46,357 nucleotides of DNA from Isosphaeraceae bacterium (lineage in GTDB: Bacteria > Planctomycetota > Planctomycetia > Isosphaerales > Isosphaeraceae), in the NCBI GenBank assembly GCA_025356475.1, contig JANXSX010000172.1:1-46357 (forward strand), in the 5' to 3' direction. Numbering within the stretch: position 1 is the first letter of the stretch; each line of letters opens with the position of its first letter. The notes beneath the pieces were generated by a model. The model was not told the DNA's origin. It saw only the letters and a program-made list of their open reading frames with translations, and ran no database searches. This document shows, in pieces, positions 15,262 through 24,819 of this stretch. The translations under genes and the position numbers were made by a program.

Positions 15262-16494
15262 TCACGAGGCGTTCCCTTTGTAGATTACCCCAAGTATCGA
15301 AAGATCATCACGAAATGTTGCTTCCGCCATGAATGTGATGACGTCATTTTGCAACACTTCCAGACTCTCTTGGAGTGGAAGCTTGGACGAGCTTACCAGC
15401 GAGGCGATTAAACGATCCCCGCCGAACTGCTCGTGGTTCGGGTTCATCGCTTCCGGTAATCCGTCCGAATAGGCAACGAGCCGATCTCCAGGCGCAAGTT
15501 GAACCTGGTGTTCGACGTAAGGCTCTTCGGCCCAACCGATCGGGTAGCCGGGAATCTCAATCAGCCGAGGCTCTCCTTGGGCAGGGATGTGGGCCAGGCC
15601 GGGATGTCCTGCGGTGACATACCGGAACAGACCATCTTGCAAGTCGAGGATTCCGTAGACAATCGTGAAGTACTGTTCTGTGCCACTATCAAAACTGAAC
15701 CGCCGATTCAGGCCCTCAGCGACTTCGACTGGTGGGACGATCCTTGGTTGGGCTGCCCCTTCGACCAACTGGCGGACCAATGACGAGGAATCGGCTAGTG
15801 GGGAGAGCACCTGGCTGAGTGTCACCGAGAGCAGAGCGGAGGCGACGCCGTGTCCGCTGACATCAAGGAGATAAATCCCAATATGTCTCTCGTCGAGCTT
15901 GAAGACGGAGAGGCCATCACCGGCCAACTCATCACAAGGGCGGAAGACCCAGGCAAATTCTGCCTGAATGGTCTTCGGGGACTTCTTAGGGAGGGTCGAT
16001 TCCTGCACCTTGGCGGCAGCTTTGAGATCTTTCTCCATCCTCGCATTGATCTGCTCTAGCTTCTTATTCCGTTCCGCGAGGTCGCGTTCGAGCCTCTTGA
16101 CGGCATCGATAGCCCTCTTGAGAGCCATCTGGGTCTCAATACGCGCCACGACGACCGCGAGGTCCAGGGGCTTCGTCACATAATCATTCGCGCCGGCTTG
16201 GAGGGCCTGGACAATGTCTTCCGACTGATCCTTGGCCGTCGCCATGATGACCGGTAAGTCGGTCGCCGACATGGTTTCGCGAAGAATCTTGAGTGTTTCA
16301 AAGCCGTTCAAATTGGGCATCATGACATCAAGGAGGATCAGGTCGAACTCACCTTCGGCGATGACCCCGAGCGCGTGCTCGCCGTCGACAGCGGTCGCAA
16401 CTTTATACCCCTTGCGCTGGAGGCGGCGTGAAAGCATGTCTCGATTGTTTTCATCGTCGTCCACAACGAGGAGTCGCCCGGATTCATTCGCCAT
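15262..16494 (-). CDS. Response regulator with SpoIIE/RsbU-type PP2C phosphatase output
   Basis: A 410-residue two-domain regulator. Residues 7-120 are a receiver domain: acidic pocket VVDDDENNR, phosphoacceptor Asp at about residue 56 (LILLDVMMPN), Thr near 87 (MATAK) and Lys at about 108 (YVTKPLD). A coiled coil (about 125-165, KRLERDLAERNKKLEQINAR) joins it to a SpoIIE-type Ser/Thr phosphatase domain (about 170-405) with metal-binding motifs LAGDG, LLDVSGHGVASALLS, AYSDGLPEA and RDDLSILGV. RsbU-type phosphatases dephosphorylate anti-sigma-factor antagonists, so the output is probably a partner switch controlling a sigma factor. No antagonist or anti-sigma gene is in the window. It heads an operon with the HisKA-only gene. 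Confidence 0.92.
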   Translation of the reverse strand: MANESGRLLVVDDDENNRDMLSRRLQRKGYKVATAVDGEHALGVIAEGEFDLILLDVMMPNLNGFETLKILRETMSATDLPVIMATAKDQSEDIVQALQAGANDYVTKPLDLAVVVARIETQMALKRAIDAVKRLERDLAERNKKLEQINARMEKDLKAAAKVQESTLPKKSPKTIQAEFAWVFRPCDELAGDGLSVFKLDERHIGIYLLDVSGHGVASALLSVTLSQVLSPLADSSSLVRQLVEGAAQPRIVPPVEVAEGLNRRFSFDSGTEQYFTIVYGILDLQDGLFRYVTAGHPGLAHIPAQGEPRLIEIPGYPIGWAEEPYVEHQVQLAPGDRLVAYSDGLPEAMNPNHEQFGGDRLIASLVSSSKLPLQESLEVLQNDVITFMAEATFRDDLSILGVIYKGNAS

Positions 16495-16675
16495 GTTTAC
16501 CCTTTCAATCGATAAGCGGAATGCTAATAGCCTACGTCAAAGATGCCATAGACGCGAGTACTCGGCAGGTTCTCAACGGGCTACGGACGATTCGAAGTAA
16601 GACGGGAGGTCGTATCTCGATGCCTGTGCGACTATGCTCGTTCCTTTGAGCCCTGAACTAGGAGGATGGACCGTA

Positions 16676-18382
16676 ATGGGCTGGAATTTTGGAACAGGCC
16701 CGGTTTTTGTTTGCGAGTCGATCATCGGTGCCAGGCGTTGGCAGATCTATGGGGCGCGAGCTTGCTTTGTCGCCTTGTTACTGCTTTGCCTGATGAGCTT
16801 CACGCTTCGTCAGCCAACTCAGCCAATCCTGTACGCCTCCCAACTTGCACAAATCGGACGCGAGTTCTTTGAGATTCTCTCCTTCACACAGATCACGTTA
16901 ATTCTGCTTGCGGCACCAGCGAGCACAGCGGGCTCGATCTGCCTGGACCGGGCTCGGGGGACCTTGACCCACTTGCTCGTAACGGATCTTAGCTCCGGCG
17001 AGATCGTTCTGGGGAAATTTGCCGCCAAGTTGCTACCCACCCTCGCGTTGATCGTTGCCGGTTTACCCGTCTTGATGATGTCGGCTCTGCTCGGAGGCAT
17101 CGACTTCGAAGCATTGGCTGGGCTGTTTCTCATCAGTCTCGGCCTTGCATTCCTGGGCTGTAGTCTGGCCCTTTTGCTCTCCGTCTGGGCCGGCAAGACA
17201 CACGAAGTGCTTTTAGCGATCTTCAGTTTGTGGGCCGTCTGGCTCCTGGGCCCGATTCTGATTGACGAGGCAGTACGATCCCTTAGGTTTGGCAACACGT
17301 TTGAGATATTAGGTGCCATCAATCCCTATGTTCTCGCAAACCGGCCCTATTCCATGCCTCTCCAATTTCGACTCTGGCACGACCTCGTCTTCCTCACCGT
17401 CTGTTTCAGCCTGAGTGCCCTCTTCCTCGGTATTGCGATCGGCAAGATTCGACATGTGAGCGCTCGTGTGAAACGTGAAGCCCGCCCTCGGCGAGCCTCC
17501 ACCTTATTTGCTTGGTTGCCATCCCCTTCGCTTGACACCAATCCCGTTCTCTGGCGTGAGTGGAATATGGCTCGTCCTTCGCGTTGGGCGCGCGTGGTTG
17601 GCAGGATTCTCAGCAGTTTCTATGCCCTGTTAATCATCATACTCTTTTACCAAGTGGCTAAGGATTATCGAATTCCGCAATGGCGACCGGGTGAATTTGG
17701 TCCGCTGTTGAATGGATTTGCGATCGCCGTCGGACTTCTGATGCTCGCGGTGAATTCAGCCACATCATTGGCCGAGGAGCGAACGCGAGGGAGCCTAGAT
17801 GTCCTGTTGACAACCCCGCTCTCAACACAATCGATCGTTCTAGCGAAATGGTTGGGAGTTTTTCTCAGAGGCTCGAAGCTGGCGATCGCGCCGACACTAG
17901 TGATTGCGGCCATGCTTACTACATATCAAGGTTCTTCGGTTGCACTGGTCTTGATGCCCGGACTGATCCTCGCTTATGCCGCGGTTGTGACAAGCATCGG
18001 CCTCTTGATGGCGACCCTTACTCCCAGATTAGGGCGAGCCGTCGCTTGGACAGTCGCGTTTTACGCCATGATTGCGGTTGGCGGCTACATCGTGCCCTTT
18101 GTTGTTTTGAGACCGATCCACAATGACTTCGCGATCAGAATGGCTTGCGGAAGTCCGTTTGTTGGCGTAGCGATGACGACCTTCATCGCTATGGATCAGA
18201 ACGAGTCTCTTCCCAGTTTGGGGCCTGCCATTGTGATCTGGTCTGTGATCTACGTCGTGCTCGCCGGAGCTTTGCTCCTCATGAACGTAATGATATTCGA
18301 TCGACGGCTCGGCCGGGTGAATGACAGGAGACCTCCGAAGCCACAATCCGTGAGTCGGCTGAATGTCGAGCCGAAGGTGTGA
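16676..18382 (+). CDS. ABC-2 type permease with two homologous halves
   Basis: A 568-residue polytopic membrane protein. The start at 16676 follows AGGAGGA by 9 bases; the open frame extends 14 codons further up without a site. Roughly 12 hydrophobic segments fall into two sets. Each half carries the same cytoplasmic motif: DRARGTLTHLLVTDLSSGEI in the first, ERTRGSLDVLLTTPLSTQSI in the second, both followed by VLxKxxx. That motif is typical of ABC-2 permease subunits such as the GldF/NatB group, so the protein is probably a fused pair of permease halves. No ATPase gene is adjacent, so the motor must be encoded elsewhere. The substrate is unknown. It is divergent from the SpoIIE regulator gene. 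Confidence 0.8.
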   Translation: MGWNFGTGPVFVCESIIGARRWQIYGARACFVALLLLCLMSFTLRQPTQPILYASQLAQIGREFFEILSFTQITLILLAAPASTAGSICLDRARGTLTHLLVTDLSSGEIVLGKFAAKLLPTLALIVAGLPVLMMSALLGGIDFEALAGLFLISLGLAFLGCSLALLLSVWAGKTHEVLLAIFSLWAVWLLGPILIDEAVRSLRFGNTFEILGAINPYVLANRPYSMPLQFRLWHDLVFLTVCFSLSALFLGIAIGKIRHVSARVKREARPRRASTLFAWLPSPSLDTNPVLWREWNMARPSRWARVVGRILSSFYALLIIILFYQVAKDYRIPQWRPGEFGPLLNGFAIAVGLLMLAVNSATSLAEERTRGSLDVLLTTPLSTQSIVLAKWLGVFLRGSKLAIAPTLVIAAMLTTYQGSSVALVLMPGLILAYAAVVTSIGLLMATLTPRLGRAVAWTVAFYAMIAVGGYIVPFVVLRPIHNDFAIRMACGSPFVGVAMTTFIAMDQNESLPSLGPAIVIWSVIYVVLAGALLLMNVMIFDRRLGRVNDRRPPKPQSVSRLNVEPKV

Positions 18383-18523
18383 AGCTGTTCATGCGAGACC
18401 CAGGTGACTGCACCCAAAATCCGCATTGACTCTGTTTTGTAAAGGAGATCTTGCCGCTGCGGGCTCAATCGCCCACCTTGAGATTGGGAAGTCGTTTCAA
18501 TCTCCAATCATTGAGTCGACCTC

Positions 18524-19021
18524 ATGGGATCCGAACGCATCAAACCAGGACCTGGCCAGGAATCAGTCTGGGATTACCCCAGGCCACCTCGTATCGAGCC
18601 CTCGACCAAACACATCGTCGTGAGCTTTCATGGCCAGATCATCGCCGAAACCCAGAGGGCCTACCGAGTCCTCGAAACCAGTCACCCTCCCGTTTACTAC
18701 ATCCCCAAGGAGGATGTGAACCCCGGCTTCCTCCGAAACGCTGTGGGGAAGCGGACCTTCTGTGAGTGGAAAGGGCCAGCGGTCTACTTTGACATTGTGG
18801 TTGGTGAGAGGTCGAGTAAAGCGGCGGCCTGGTCGTATCCTCAGCCTGCTCCTGCCTTCAGAGCGCTGCGGGATTGCCTGGCGTTCTATCCCAGTCGGGT
18901 TGATGAGTGCCGGGTCGACGGTGAGGTTGTGGAGGCTCAACCAGGGGACTTCTATGGAGGTTGGATCACCCAAGATGTGGTTGGCCCCTTCAAAGGTCTG
19001 CCAGGAACCTTGGGGTGGTGA
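18524..19021 (+). CDS. DUF427 domain protein
   Basis: A 165-residue protein matching DUF427 (PF04248) over nearly its full length. Visible motifs are HIVVSFHGQIIAETQRAYRV, LETSHPPVYYIPKEDV, the conserved CEWKGPAVYFDI, AAWSYPQPAPAF, and CRVDGEVVEAQPGDFYGGWI at the end of the domain. Members are small cytoplasmic beta-rich proteins of unknown role that are widespread in bacteria and fungi. The ATG at 18524 gives the usual length. It lies 141 bases behind the permease gene and ends 30 bases before the convergent acyltransferase gene, with no obvious terminator between them. Confidence 0.88.
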   Translation: MGSERIKPGPGQESVWDYPRPPRIEPSTKHIVVSFHGQIIAETQRAYRVLETSHPPVYYIPKEDVNPGFLRNAVGKRTFCEWKGPAVYFDIVVGERSSKAAAWSYPQPAPAFRALRDCLAFYPSRVDECRVDGEVVEAQPGDFYGGWITQDVVGPFKGLPGTLGW

Positions 19022-19051
19022 CTCGCCTCAGAAACGCAGAACTCGCGGGAT

Positions 19052-19762
19052 TCACTCCGAGTTTGAAGGAACGGAATCGCTAGGTGTGGGAGGGGTCCTG
19101 GGAACAGCCATCTCAAGCAGGGACTCGTTGACGGTGTCCCCCATTGCAGCTTGGAGTCGCGCAGTTAATGCGGCCTGTGCCTGGTCGCGGGGGAGGTCCG
19201 CGAAATCGCTTGGGTAGATAGGCGGCTGAATCGCGACTTCGACTCGGCTCCAGGGGGTGGGAGGATGAGCGGAATAGTTGAGGCGGACCGGCACGATCGG
19301 GAACTTGGCGATATCCGAATCCTTCTGACAGGTGAAGGCGATCCAAGCCACACCCGGCTTGATGGGATGGACCTGGTTGGGACCATAGTAAAAGATCGTT
19401 CCCTCCGCAAAGATCACCAAGCAACGCCCATCACGAAGCAATTCGCGGCATGCTTTGATGGCACCCGCGCCTGGCTTACGAGTGTCCACCGGGAACGCGC
19501 CAATCCGACGCATAAACCAGCCCTGTGGTCCCACAAATTCGTCATGACTCGTCATCGGTCGAAGCGAGCGGGCTGTGGCTTTTTGGAGGAAGAGGGCATC
19601 CAATCTTGAACGGTGCGTGGGCACGAGAATCACAGGCCCGCTGGTCGGAATGTGCTCTCGACCCTTAATTGTGACTCTCAAGAAGCCCCTCACGACGACC
19701 CAGTGCCATACTCGAACGATGGCAAGCACCACTGGGTTGATTTTCGCCGTCACGGTTGCCAT
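19052..19762 (-). CDS. 1-acyl-glycerol-3-phosphate acyltransferase-like protein (PlsC family)
   Basis: A 236-residue acyltransferase. An N-terminal hydrophobic segment (about residues 10-28) is followed by the PlsC signature H-x4-D (THRSRLDALFL, His 50 and Asp 55). A second block, GAFPVDTRKPGAGAIK, precedes the FAEGT motif (about 118-122), equivalent to the FPEGT substrate-binding block. KPGVAWIA and PIVPV complete the pattern. The family transfers an acyl chain to lysophosphatidic acid or related lipids at the cytoplasmic membrane face. The ATG at 19762 is preceded by GGGGGA; a GTG one codon further up is an alternative. Whether it is the main PlsC of the cell or a paralogue cannot be decided. 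Confidence 0.9.
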   Translation of the reverse strand: MATVTAKINPVVLAIVRVWHWVVVRGFLRVTIKGREHIPTSGPVILVPTHRSRLDALFLQKATARSLRPMTSHDEFVGPQGWFMRRIGAFPVDTRKPGAGAIKACRELLRDGRCLVIFAEGTIFYYGPNQVHPIKPGVAWIAFTCQKDSDIAKFPIVPVRLNYSAHPPTPWSRVEVAIQPPIYPSDFADLPRDQAQAALTARLQAAMGDTVNESLLEMAVPRTPPTPSDSVPSNSE

Positions 19763-19765
19763 CAC

Positions 19766-20135
19766 GATCCCCCGATCTTTCCCTTGGCCGTAGAACGGAA
19801 TGATCCTAAACCAAATCTCGCTCTCACGCGAATGGGGTCTTCCATCGTGATAGGGTTCCCATTGGATTGTGCCCGTGAACGATCCTTCTTAGCAGTCGCA
19901 TTGGCCCTGATCCAGATCTAGACCGGCTGGCTGGCCTAGAGACAGGTTCGAGGTCGATGCTTGACCTCCAGTTGATCGTATGCCTGGAGACTCTCCTCTT
20001 CGTCGCACTTCGATGTTGGGTCACATCTTGCGGAAACGCCTCGTGACGATGGAACCATTGCGAGCTGCGCTCTGTTCACTGAACAGATGATCAAGACGGG
20101 CAGGGTCGGGGAGGGTGAATAAACCTTCGAAATGA
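19766..20135. other. Intergenic region without recognised features
   Basis: About 370 bases lie between the acyltransferase start and the terminator at 20136. Short antisense open frames exist but none has a family motif or a ribosome-binding site. I see no RNA gene or repeat. Confidence 0.5.
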
Positions 20136-20170
20136 GAAACCCCTCGGTGGCAGCTCCACCGAGGGGTTTC
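20136..20170 (-). terminator. Perfect 15-bp hairpin terminator
   Basis: GAAACCCCTCGGTGG (20136-20150) pairs perfectly with CCACCGAGGGGTTTC (20156-20170) around a 5-base loop. It lies 26 bases beyond the stop of the minus-strand gene at 20196 and most likely terminates it. Confidence 0.85.
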
Positions 20171-20195
20171 GTGGATTGGCATTACCCACTCGTGA

Positions 20196-22094
20196 TCATT
20201 GACGACCGAAGATCCCACCAATTCCACGCCAGGGGAGGTAGTAGACATCCTTGGGGAGCTTATCGCCGGGGCGGTAATAGCCCAGGTCGTACTCAGGCTC
20301 CCAGATCGGGTCGACGATCAGGTTGTAGGGAAGGGCTGCAATTTGTCCAGCAAACAGACCTGCCGAGAAGATCGGCTGGAGGATCTGGATCCGTTGCTTC
20401 GACTGCTTGGGGTCGTCGATCGGATAGGTCATGAAACGACCCGCTCCACCGAAGAAGGTCTCGACCGAGTGCCCATAGCGCTCCAGAGAAGCGTCCTGGA
20501 AGTATAACGGTCCGTGGCACGTGGCGGCGGCGGACCAGTATTTCCGCTGAGGGGTCCACTGCCGCGCCTGGAGTGGCTCGAAATCCTCGGGAACCGGGAT
20601 CGCCTTGATCGGACGCGCTTCGGTCGGACTGGGTGCCCGAGGGATCACCAATTCGCGACTTCGTCGATTCGGGTCTGTCGAGTCACTGATCAATGCAGGA
20701 GGGGCAGGATTGCGTCGGGCTGCTTCATCCTGGGCATTTGCGATCCGCTCGACCTCTCGTTTGAGTTCCGGTGTCAGCGTCGACTCGACCTTAATGTCGG
20801 GCCGTCGGAAAAACCCAGGGCCATCGGCAGAATTGGTCAGTGCTCTCGGGTTCGCCCGAGCACGTGTCGGGTAGTTCTCGACCACTGGCGTTACCGGTAG
20901 TGGGGTCGGCTGACTTAGATTTGTATCCGGCAGCGGGGGTAGGAGGTCGGCCTCCGGAGGAAGTGGCGGGTCACCCGACGGGGGATTTGTCCCCGGATCG
21001 GACGCCAGATCACTCATTAATGCATCGACGGGAGGAGCCGGGGGCTGGTCGGGGAGTGGGGGGAGTGGCTCGGGAGCGTCGCTCGGTACCGGCGTTGGCT
21101 CCGGGACCATTTCCATGGCCGGTGCCGCCGGTCGAGTTGCCTCAACAGATGGTAGCGAGCCGGGCAAAGGAGGCAACTGGTCCGCTTCCTCGGAGGGAAG
21201 CGGGGTCTCCATTTCAACGGCCGTTGCTGCCCTCTGAACTGGCGGATCTTCCGGAGGCAGCGGTGTGGGTGAATTCTGGTCTGCGATCGGAACCACCATC
21301 TCGCTGGGAGGTGCCTGAACCAGGTCAGGTGCCGGGAGCGGAAGTGGAGGCTCAAGCTCGGCCGACGTGACTGGCAATGGAACGCTTGACTGCGGGCTTT
21401 CCGCAACGACCGGGGCAGGTATCGCCTGATCCGAAGCGAGAGCCAACGCTTGTGGCTCCTCGACCAGAGGGGCACCCGCAACAGCGGCCACTGGTGCCGC
21501 CGCCGGCAAGAGTTTCTCTTGCTTGGGGAGGTAAGGGAGCTTCGTTCCGTCTTCCATCTTCGGGGGTGGAACCACGGTCGAGGCGAGCTGAACCTGCTTA
21601 TCCTCGCCGGGGGGCTTGGCCAGTGCGATTGCGCCCGGGCGTTTCGATGGACCTTTCGCATATCGTTGCGCGGATCCGTTGACTGGCCCGCGTAAGCCGG
21701 TCATCCCCTTTTCCAGGGCAGCTTTGAGATCTTGCTGCTCGGCCGCATTGAGCTCGTCCTTACGAGACTCTGCTTCACGCAGATATTTGAGCGCACGGTT
21801 GTACTCCTGGTAGCCCAGGTAATCCTGCCCGTTACGCAACAAAGCACGGGCCGTGCGTCCGCTCAGAGCGGAACTGGTTCCCGGGGTCGAGGACGACGGG
21901 GCATCGGTCGCGGAGGGGGTGCCTCGCGGAGATTGCTGACCACGAATCATTGTGGCCGACAGCGCGACCACCAGGGTCGCTGCAGTCAAAGCCTTGGTGG
22001 GGCGACGCACGCCACGCCTCCTTGCTGACGAGTGCCACTCGATCGGCCGAACCGTTCCGACCAACCGCCGATTCAATCCATTCGACTCAACCAC
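20196..22094 (-). CDS. Large proline-rich exported protein, function unknown
   Basis: A 632-residue protein starting at GTG 22094; a later start is possible. A basic N-terminus and one hydrophobic segment (ALTAATLVVALSATM, about 35-49) suggest export or a membrane anchor. Residues about 75-120 look like a TPR-type helical pair (ALLRNGQDYLGYQEYNRALK). A long low-complexity region (about 150-430) is full of Pro, Ala, Glu and Leu with recurring units such as PLPPLPD, LPPLPG and PLPPE. The C-terminal 110 residues are ordered: QARQWTPQRKYWSAAATCHG, YFQDASLERYGHSVE and NLIVDPIWEPEYDLGYYRPG. That last part recalls planctomycete-specific envelope proteins, but I cannot name a family. A spacer spanning the periplasm with a C-terminal binding domain is one reading. 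Confidence 0.7.
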   Translation of the reverse strand: MVESNGLNRRLVGTVRPIEWHSSARRRGVRRPTKALTAATLVVALSATMIRGQQSPRGTPSATDAPSSSTPGTSSALSGRTARALLRNGQDYLGYQEYNRALKYLREAESRKDELNAAEQQDLKAALEKGMTGLRGPVNGSAQRYAKGPSKRPGAIALAKPPGEDKQVQLASTVVPPPKMEDGTKLPYLPKQEKLLPAAAPVAAVAGAPLVEEPQALALASDQAIPAPVVAESPQSSVPLPVTSAELEPPLPLPAPDLVQAPPSEMVVPIADQNSPTPLPPEDPPVQRAATAVEMETPLPSEEADQLPPLPGSLPSVEATRPAAPAMEMVPEPTPVPSDAPEPLPPLPDQPPAPPVDALMSDLASDPGTNPPSGDPPLPPEADLLPPLPDTNLSQPTPLPVTPVVENYPTRARANPRALTNSADGPGFFRRPDIKVESTLTPELKREVERIANAQDEAARRNPAPPALISDSTDPNRRSRELVIPRAPSPTEARPIKAIPVPEDFEPLQARQWTPQRKYWSAAATCHGPLYFQDASLERYGHSVETFFGGAGRFMTYPIDDPKQSKQRIQILQPIFSAGLFAGQIAALPYNLIVDPIWEPEYDLGYYRPGDKLPKDVYYLPWRGIGGIFGRQ

Positions 22095-22183
22095 TGAGAC
22101 AAGGTCCGACTTTTCATGTCAAACCAGACAGCCGACCGACCGATCTTCCTGATCTGCCGACCGGAGTCGCTTTGATTTTCGGG

Positions 22184-23692
22184 TTACCCTGCGGTTCGAC
22201 CGAGGTCGCCATCATTCGTAAAGCTCGAATAATTCGGCGCTTCTTGAGTGATCGCGATGTCGTGAGGGTGACTTTCCTGGACAGAAGCACCGGTGACTTG
22301 GATGAACCGGGACTTGGTTCGAAGCTCCTCAATGGTTCGGGTACCGCAATAGCCCATACCCGCGCGGAGCCCACCAACGAGTTGGAAGACATAATCCGCC
22401 ATCGGCCCCTTATAAGGAACACGGCCCTCGACCCCTTCGGGGACGAGTTTCTGAGGGGGGAGATTCTTGCCATCCGCCGAACGAATGCCCGAGTCCTGGC
22501 GATAACGCTCGTGGGAGCCTTTGGCCATCGCGCCCAGCGAACCCATTCCACGGTAAGCTTTGAAGCTTCGTCCTCGGTAGATGATCATGTCGCCCGGGCT
22601 CTCGGCCAGTCCGGCAAAAAGACCACCGATCATGACGGAGTGCGCTCCTGCGGCAAGAGCCTTGCTGATATCGCCCGAGTAGCGGATACCCCCATCAGAG
22701 ATGATGGGAACCCGGCCAGCCGCCGCCTTCGCAGCGTTCCAGACAGCGGTGATCTGAGGGACTCCGACCCCGGAGACAATGCGGGTTGTACAGATTGAGC
22801 CCGGCCCGATCCCAACCTTGACCGCGTCGGCCCCGGCCTCGATCAAGTCACGAGTTCCCTCGAAGGTGGCCACATTTCCGGCGACCACCTCAATGTTGAA
22901 GTCACGCTTGATCTTGCGAACGGTCTCAATCACGTTCTTACTGTGTCCGTGCGCTGAGTCGACGACCAAGACATCGACATCAGCTTCGAGCAATGAACCG
23001 ATCCGCTCGTAATCGTGGACACCGACCGCCGCCCCGACACGAAGTCGTCCGCGACTATCCTTGCAAGCGTTCGGATAGCGGTGGAGCTTGTCGATGTCCT
23101 TGATCGTGATCATGCCCTTCAGTCGATATTCTTCGTCCACAAGGAGAAGTTTCTCGACCTTATTTTTCGTTAAAATCCGATCAGCCTCTTCAAGTGACGT
23201 ATCCGCCGGGGCTGTGACCAGGTTCTCCTTGGTCATGACCTCTTCGATCCGTAGCTCATTCGACTCCAAGAATCGAAGGTCACGGCGCGTCAAGATCCCC
23301 TTGAGTCGTCCTCCGACTGTGATCGGGACTCCCGAGATATTGTGCCCCGCCATGATCTCGCGAGCCTCACCCACCGTCGCGGAGGGAGGCAACGTGATCG
23401 GGTCAACAATGATCCCATTCTCGGATCGTTTGACCTTATCGACCTCGCGGGTCTGGTCTTCGATCGAGAGGTTCTTGTGGATGATCCCCAGCCCACCCTC
23501 TTGGGCGAGCGCGATCGCAAGCTCAGCCTCGGTCACCGTATCCATCGGCGCGGACAGGATCGGAATGTTCAGGGCGATCTTGGCGGTAAGCTGGGTTTTC
23601 GTCTCAACCGTCCGAGGCAATAGCTCGGAATAGCCCGGTTCGAGCAGGACATCGTCGAAAGTGATGCCCTGATATGCGATGCGATCCTGCAT
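22184..23692 (-). CDS. guaB: Inosine-5'-monophosphate dehydrogenase
   Basis: A 502-residue IMPDH, the enzyme that oxidises IMP to XMP with NAD+, the first committed step of GMP synthesis. A (beta/alpha)8 barrel begins at [16 protein letters not shown] and SAPMDTVTE. Two CBS domains (about residues 95-205; [33 protein letters not shown]) are inserted. The active-site loop is [13 protein letters not shown] with the catalytic Cys at about residue 301, then [35 protein letters not shown] and the mobile flap [10 protein letters not shown]. Length and order are normal. It lies between the proline-rich protein gene and a methyltransferase gene, each separated by 90-190 bases, so it may be transcribed alone. 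Confidence 0.97.
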   Translation of the reverse strand: MQDRIAYQGITFDDVLLEPGYSELLPRTVETKTQLTAKIALNIPILSAPMDTVTEAELAIALAQEGGLGIIHKNLSIEDQTREVDKVKRSENGIIVDPITLPPSATVGEAREIMAGHNISGVPITVGGRLKGILTRRDLRFLESNELRIEEVMTKENLVTAPADTSLEEADRILTKNKVEKLLLVDEEYRLKGMITIKDIDKLHRYPNACKDSRGRLRVGAAVGVHDYERIGSLLEADVDVLVVDSAHGHSKNVIETVRKIKRDFNIEVVAGNVATFEGTRDLIEAGADAVKVGIGPGSICTTRIVSGVGVPQITAVWNAAKAAAGRVPIISDGGIRYSGDISKALAAGAHSVMIGGLFAGLAESPGDMIIYRGRSFKAYRGMGSLGAMAKGSHERYRQDSGIRSADGKNLPPQKLVPEGVEGRVPYKGPMADYVFQLVGGLRAGMGYCGTRTIEELRTKSRFIQVTGASVQESHPHDIAITQEAPNYSSFTNDGDLGRTAG

Positions 23693-23879
23693 TGGGGAAA
23701 AGCCTCCACCCCGACGTTGGGAAATGTTCGGATTTCCAGTCGTCGAGGGACCCAGGTTGCCTTTCCTGGTCTATTAGACCCACCTTGGCCCCAGGTGGCA
23801 AGGTCAACACGACCAGCTTGGACACAGGTCCATGCATGATATGAGTAGTCGCACATCAAACTCATCGCGAAATTGCCCG

Positions 23880-24695
23880 TCAACCAACCGATGAGACCGC
23901 GATCCAATAATAGGGTTCAAAACGACTGGCCTTGCGAACCTCATAAGGATTAACAAGTCGTACCGATGGAGGGTTCGAACCTAAGATGGCTTGGCAGACG
24001 TTCGCCCGAAGACCTGGAGGCATGTCCGACCGGACCGCTGGGCAGAGCCAGGAAGTGAGTCTCCAGTACCCTCGGATGCGCCTCCAGAACGACTCCTCGG
24101 CAGACAGACTTTGCCAATTCCACCAGGGCGCGGCCTTGAGTGTTTGGCCATAAAGGTGGGTCACGCCAAAATGAGGCTTGAGGAGATCTAAGAACTCTGC
24201 GCGATCGAATTCCCGTTGGTGAAACGGGTTATGCTTCGATTCCGGACTGTAGACCGGTCGGTTCGGAGTCGAGACGATCAAAGTTCCGCCGGGTGCGAGC
24301 ACGCGCGCACACTCCCTGAGGAACGCCAATGGATCGGTGACATGCTCTATCGTCTCAAATGAGACCACAACATCCACACTTGCATCCTCAAGTGGGATTG
24401 TCATGGCATCTCCCTGGCGAAAATCGAGTCCGTATTTGGCTCGGGCGTGCTCGCAGACCTCTAGGGAGATGTCGACTCCGATCACGCAGGAGGCTCCTGC
24501 TTTCAGGAGTGCAGCGGTGCCATACCCCTCTCCACAAGCGATGTCGAGGACACGCTTTCCGACGACGTGCCTACACGCGAACTTGTACCGCTCGACATGT
24601 TCCCAGTAGATCCTGGCTGCCGAGAGCTCGGGGACCATCCGCTCGCCAGTTTCGGGAAGGATCGCAGCATCATCCGACATCGTCTGACGGTCCAT
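23880..24695 (-). CDS. Class I SAM-dependent methyltransferase
   Basis: A 271-residue methyltransferase. Motif I is RVLDIACGEGYGTAALLKAG, with Asp-Ile at the end of the next strand (CVIGVDIS), and the later motifs are VSFETIEHVTDPLAFLRE and RVLAPGGTLIVSTPNR. This is the Methyltransf_11 pattern often found in polysaccharide or lipid biosynthesis. The sequence YSPESKHNPFHQREFDRAEF resembles methyltransferases next to glycosyltransferases. The start at 24695 is tentative; ATG at 24680 is equally possible, and the open frame extends to 24749. The flippase gene diverges from it 124 bases away, which supports a role in exported glycan assembly (inference). Confidence 0.85.
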   Translation of the reverse strand: MDRQTMSDDAAILPETGERMVPELSAARIYWEHVERYKFACRHVVGKRVLDIACGEGYGTAALLKAGASCVIGVDISLEVCEHARAKYGLDFRQGDAMTIPLEDASVDVVVSFETIEHVTDPLAFLRECARVLAPGGTLIVSTPNRPVYSPESKHNPFHQREFDRAEFLDLLKPHFGVTHLYGQTLKAAPWWNWQSLSAEESFWRRIRGYWRLTSWLCPAVRSDMPPGLRANVCQAILGSNPPSVRLVNPYEVRKASRFEPYYWIAVSSVG

Positions 24696-24819
24696 CGTGA
24701 TCGGTTTCGACCTAAATTCAGTCTGTTCCGGGCGACCGCGCCTCCCCATTGACCTGTCGAGAATTCAGGTCGGCTATTATGATCTTCAGGCAACGAGGGT
24801 TGGTTTCCTAGGGGTACGA

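Noticed and set aside
22114-22551. Open frames overlapping the end of guaB
   Set aside because: They are alternative frames of guaB without motifs.
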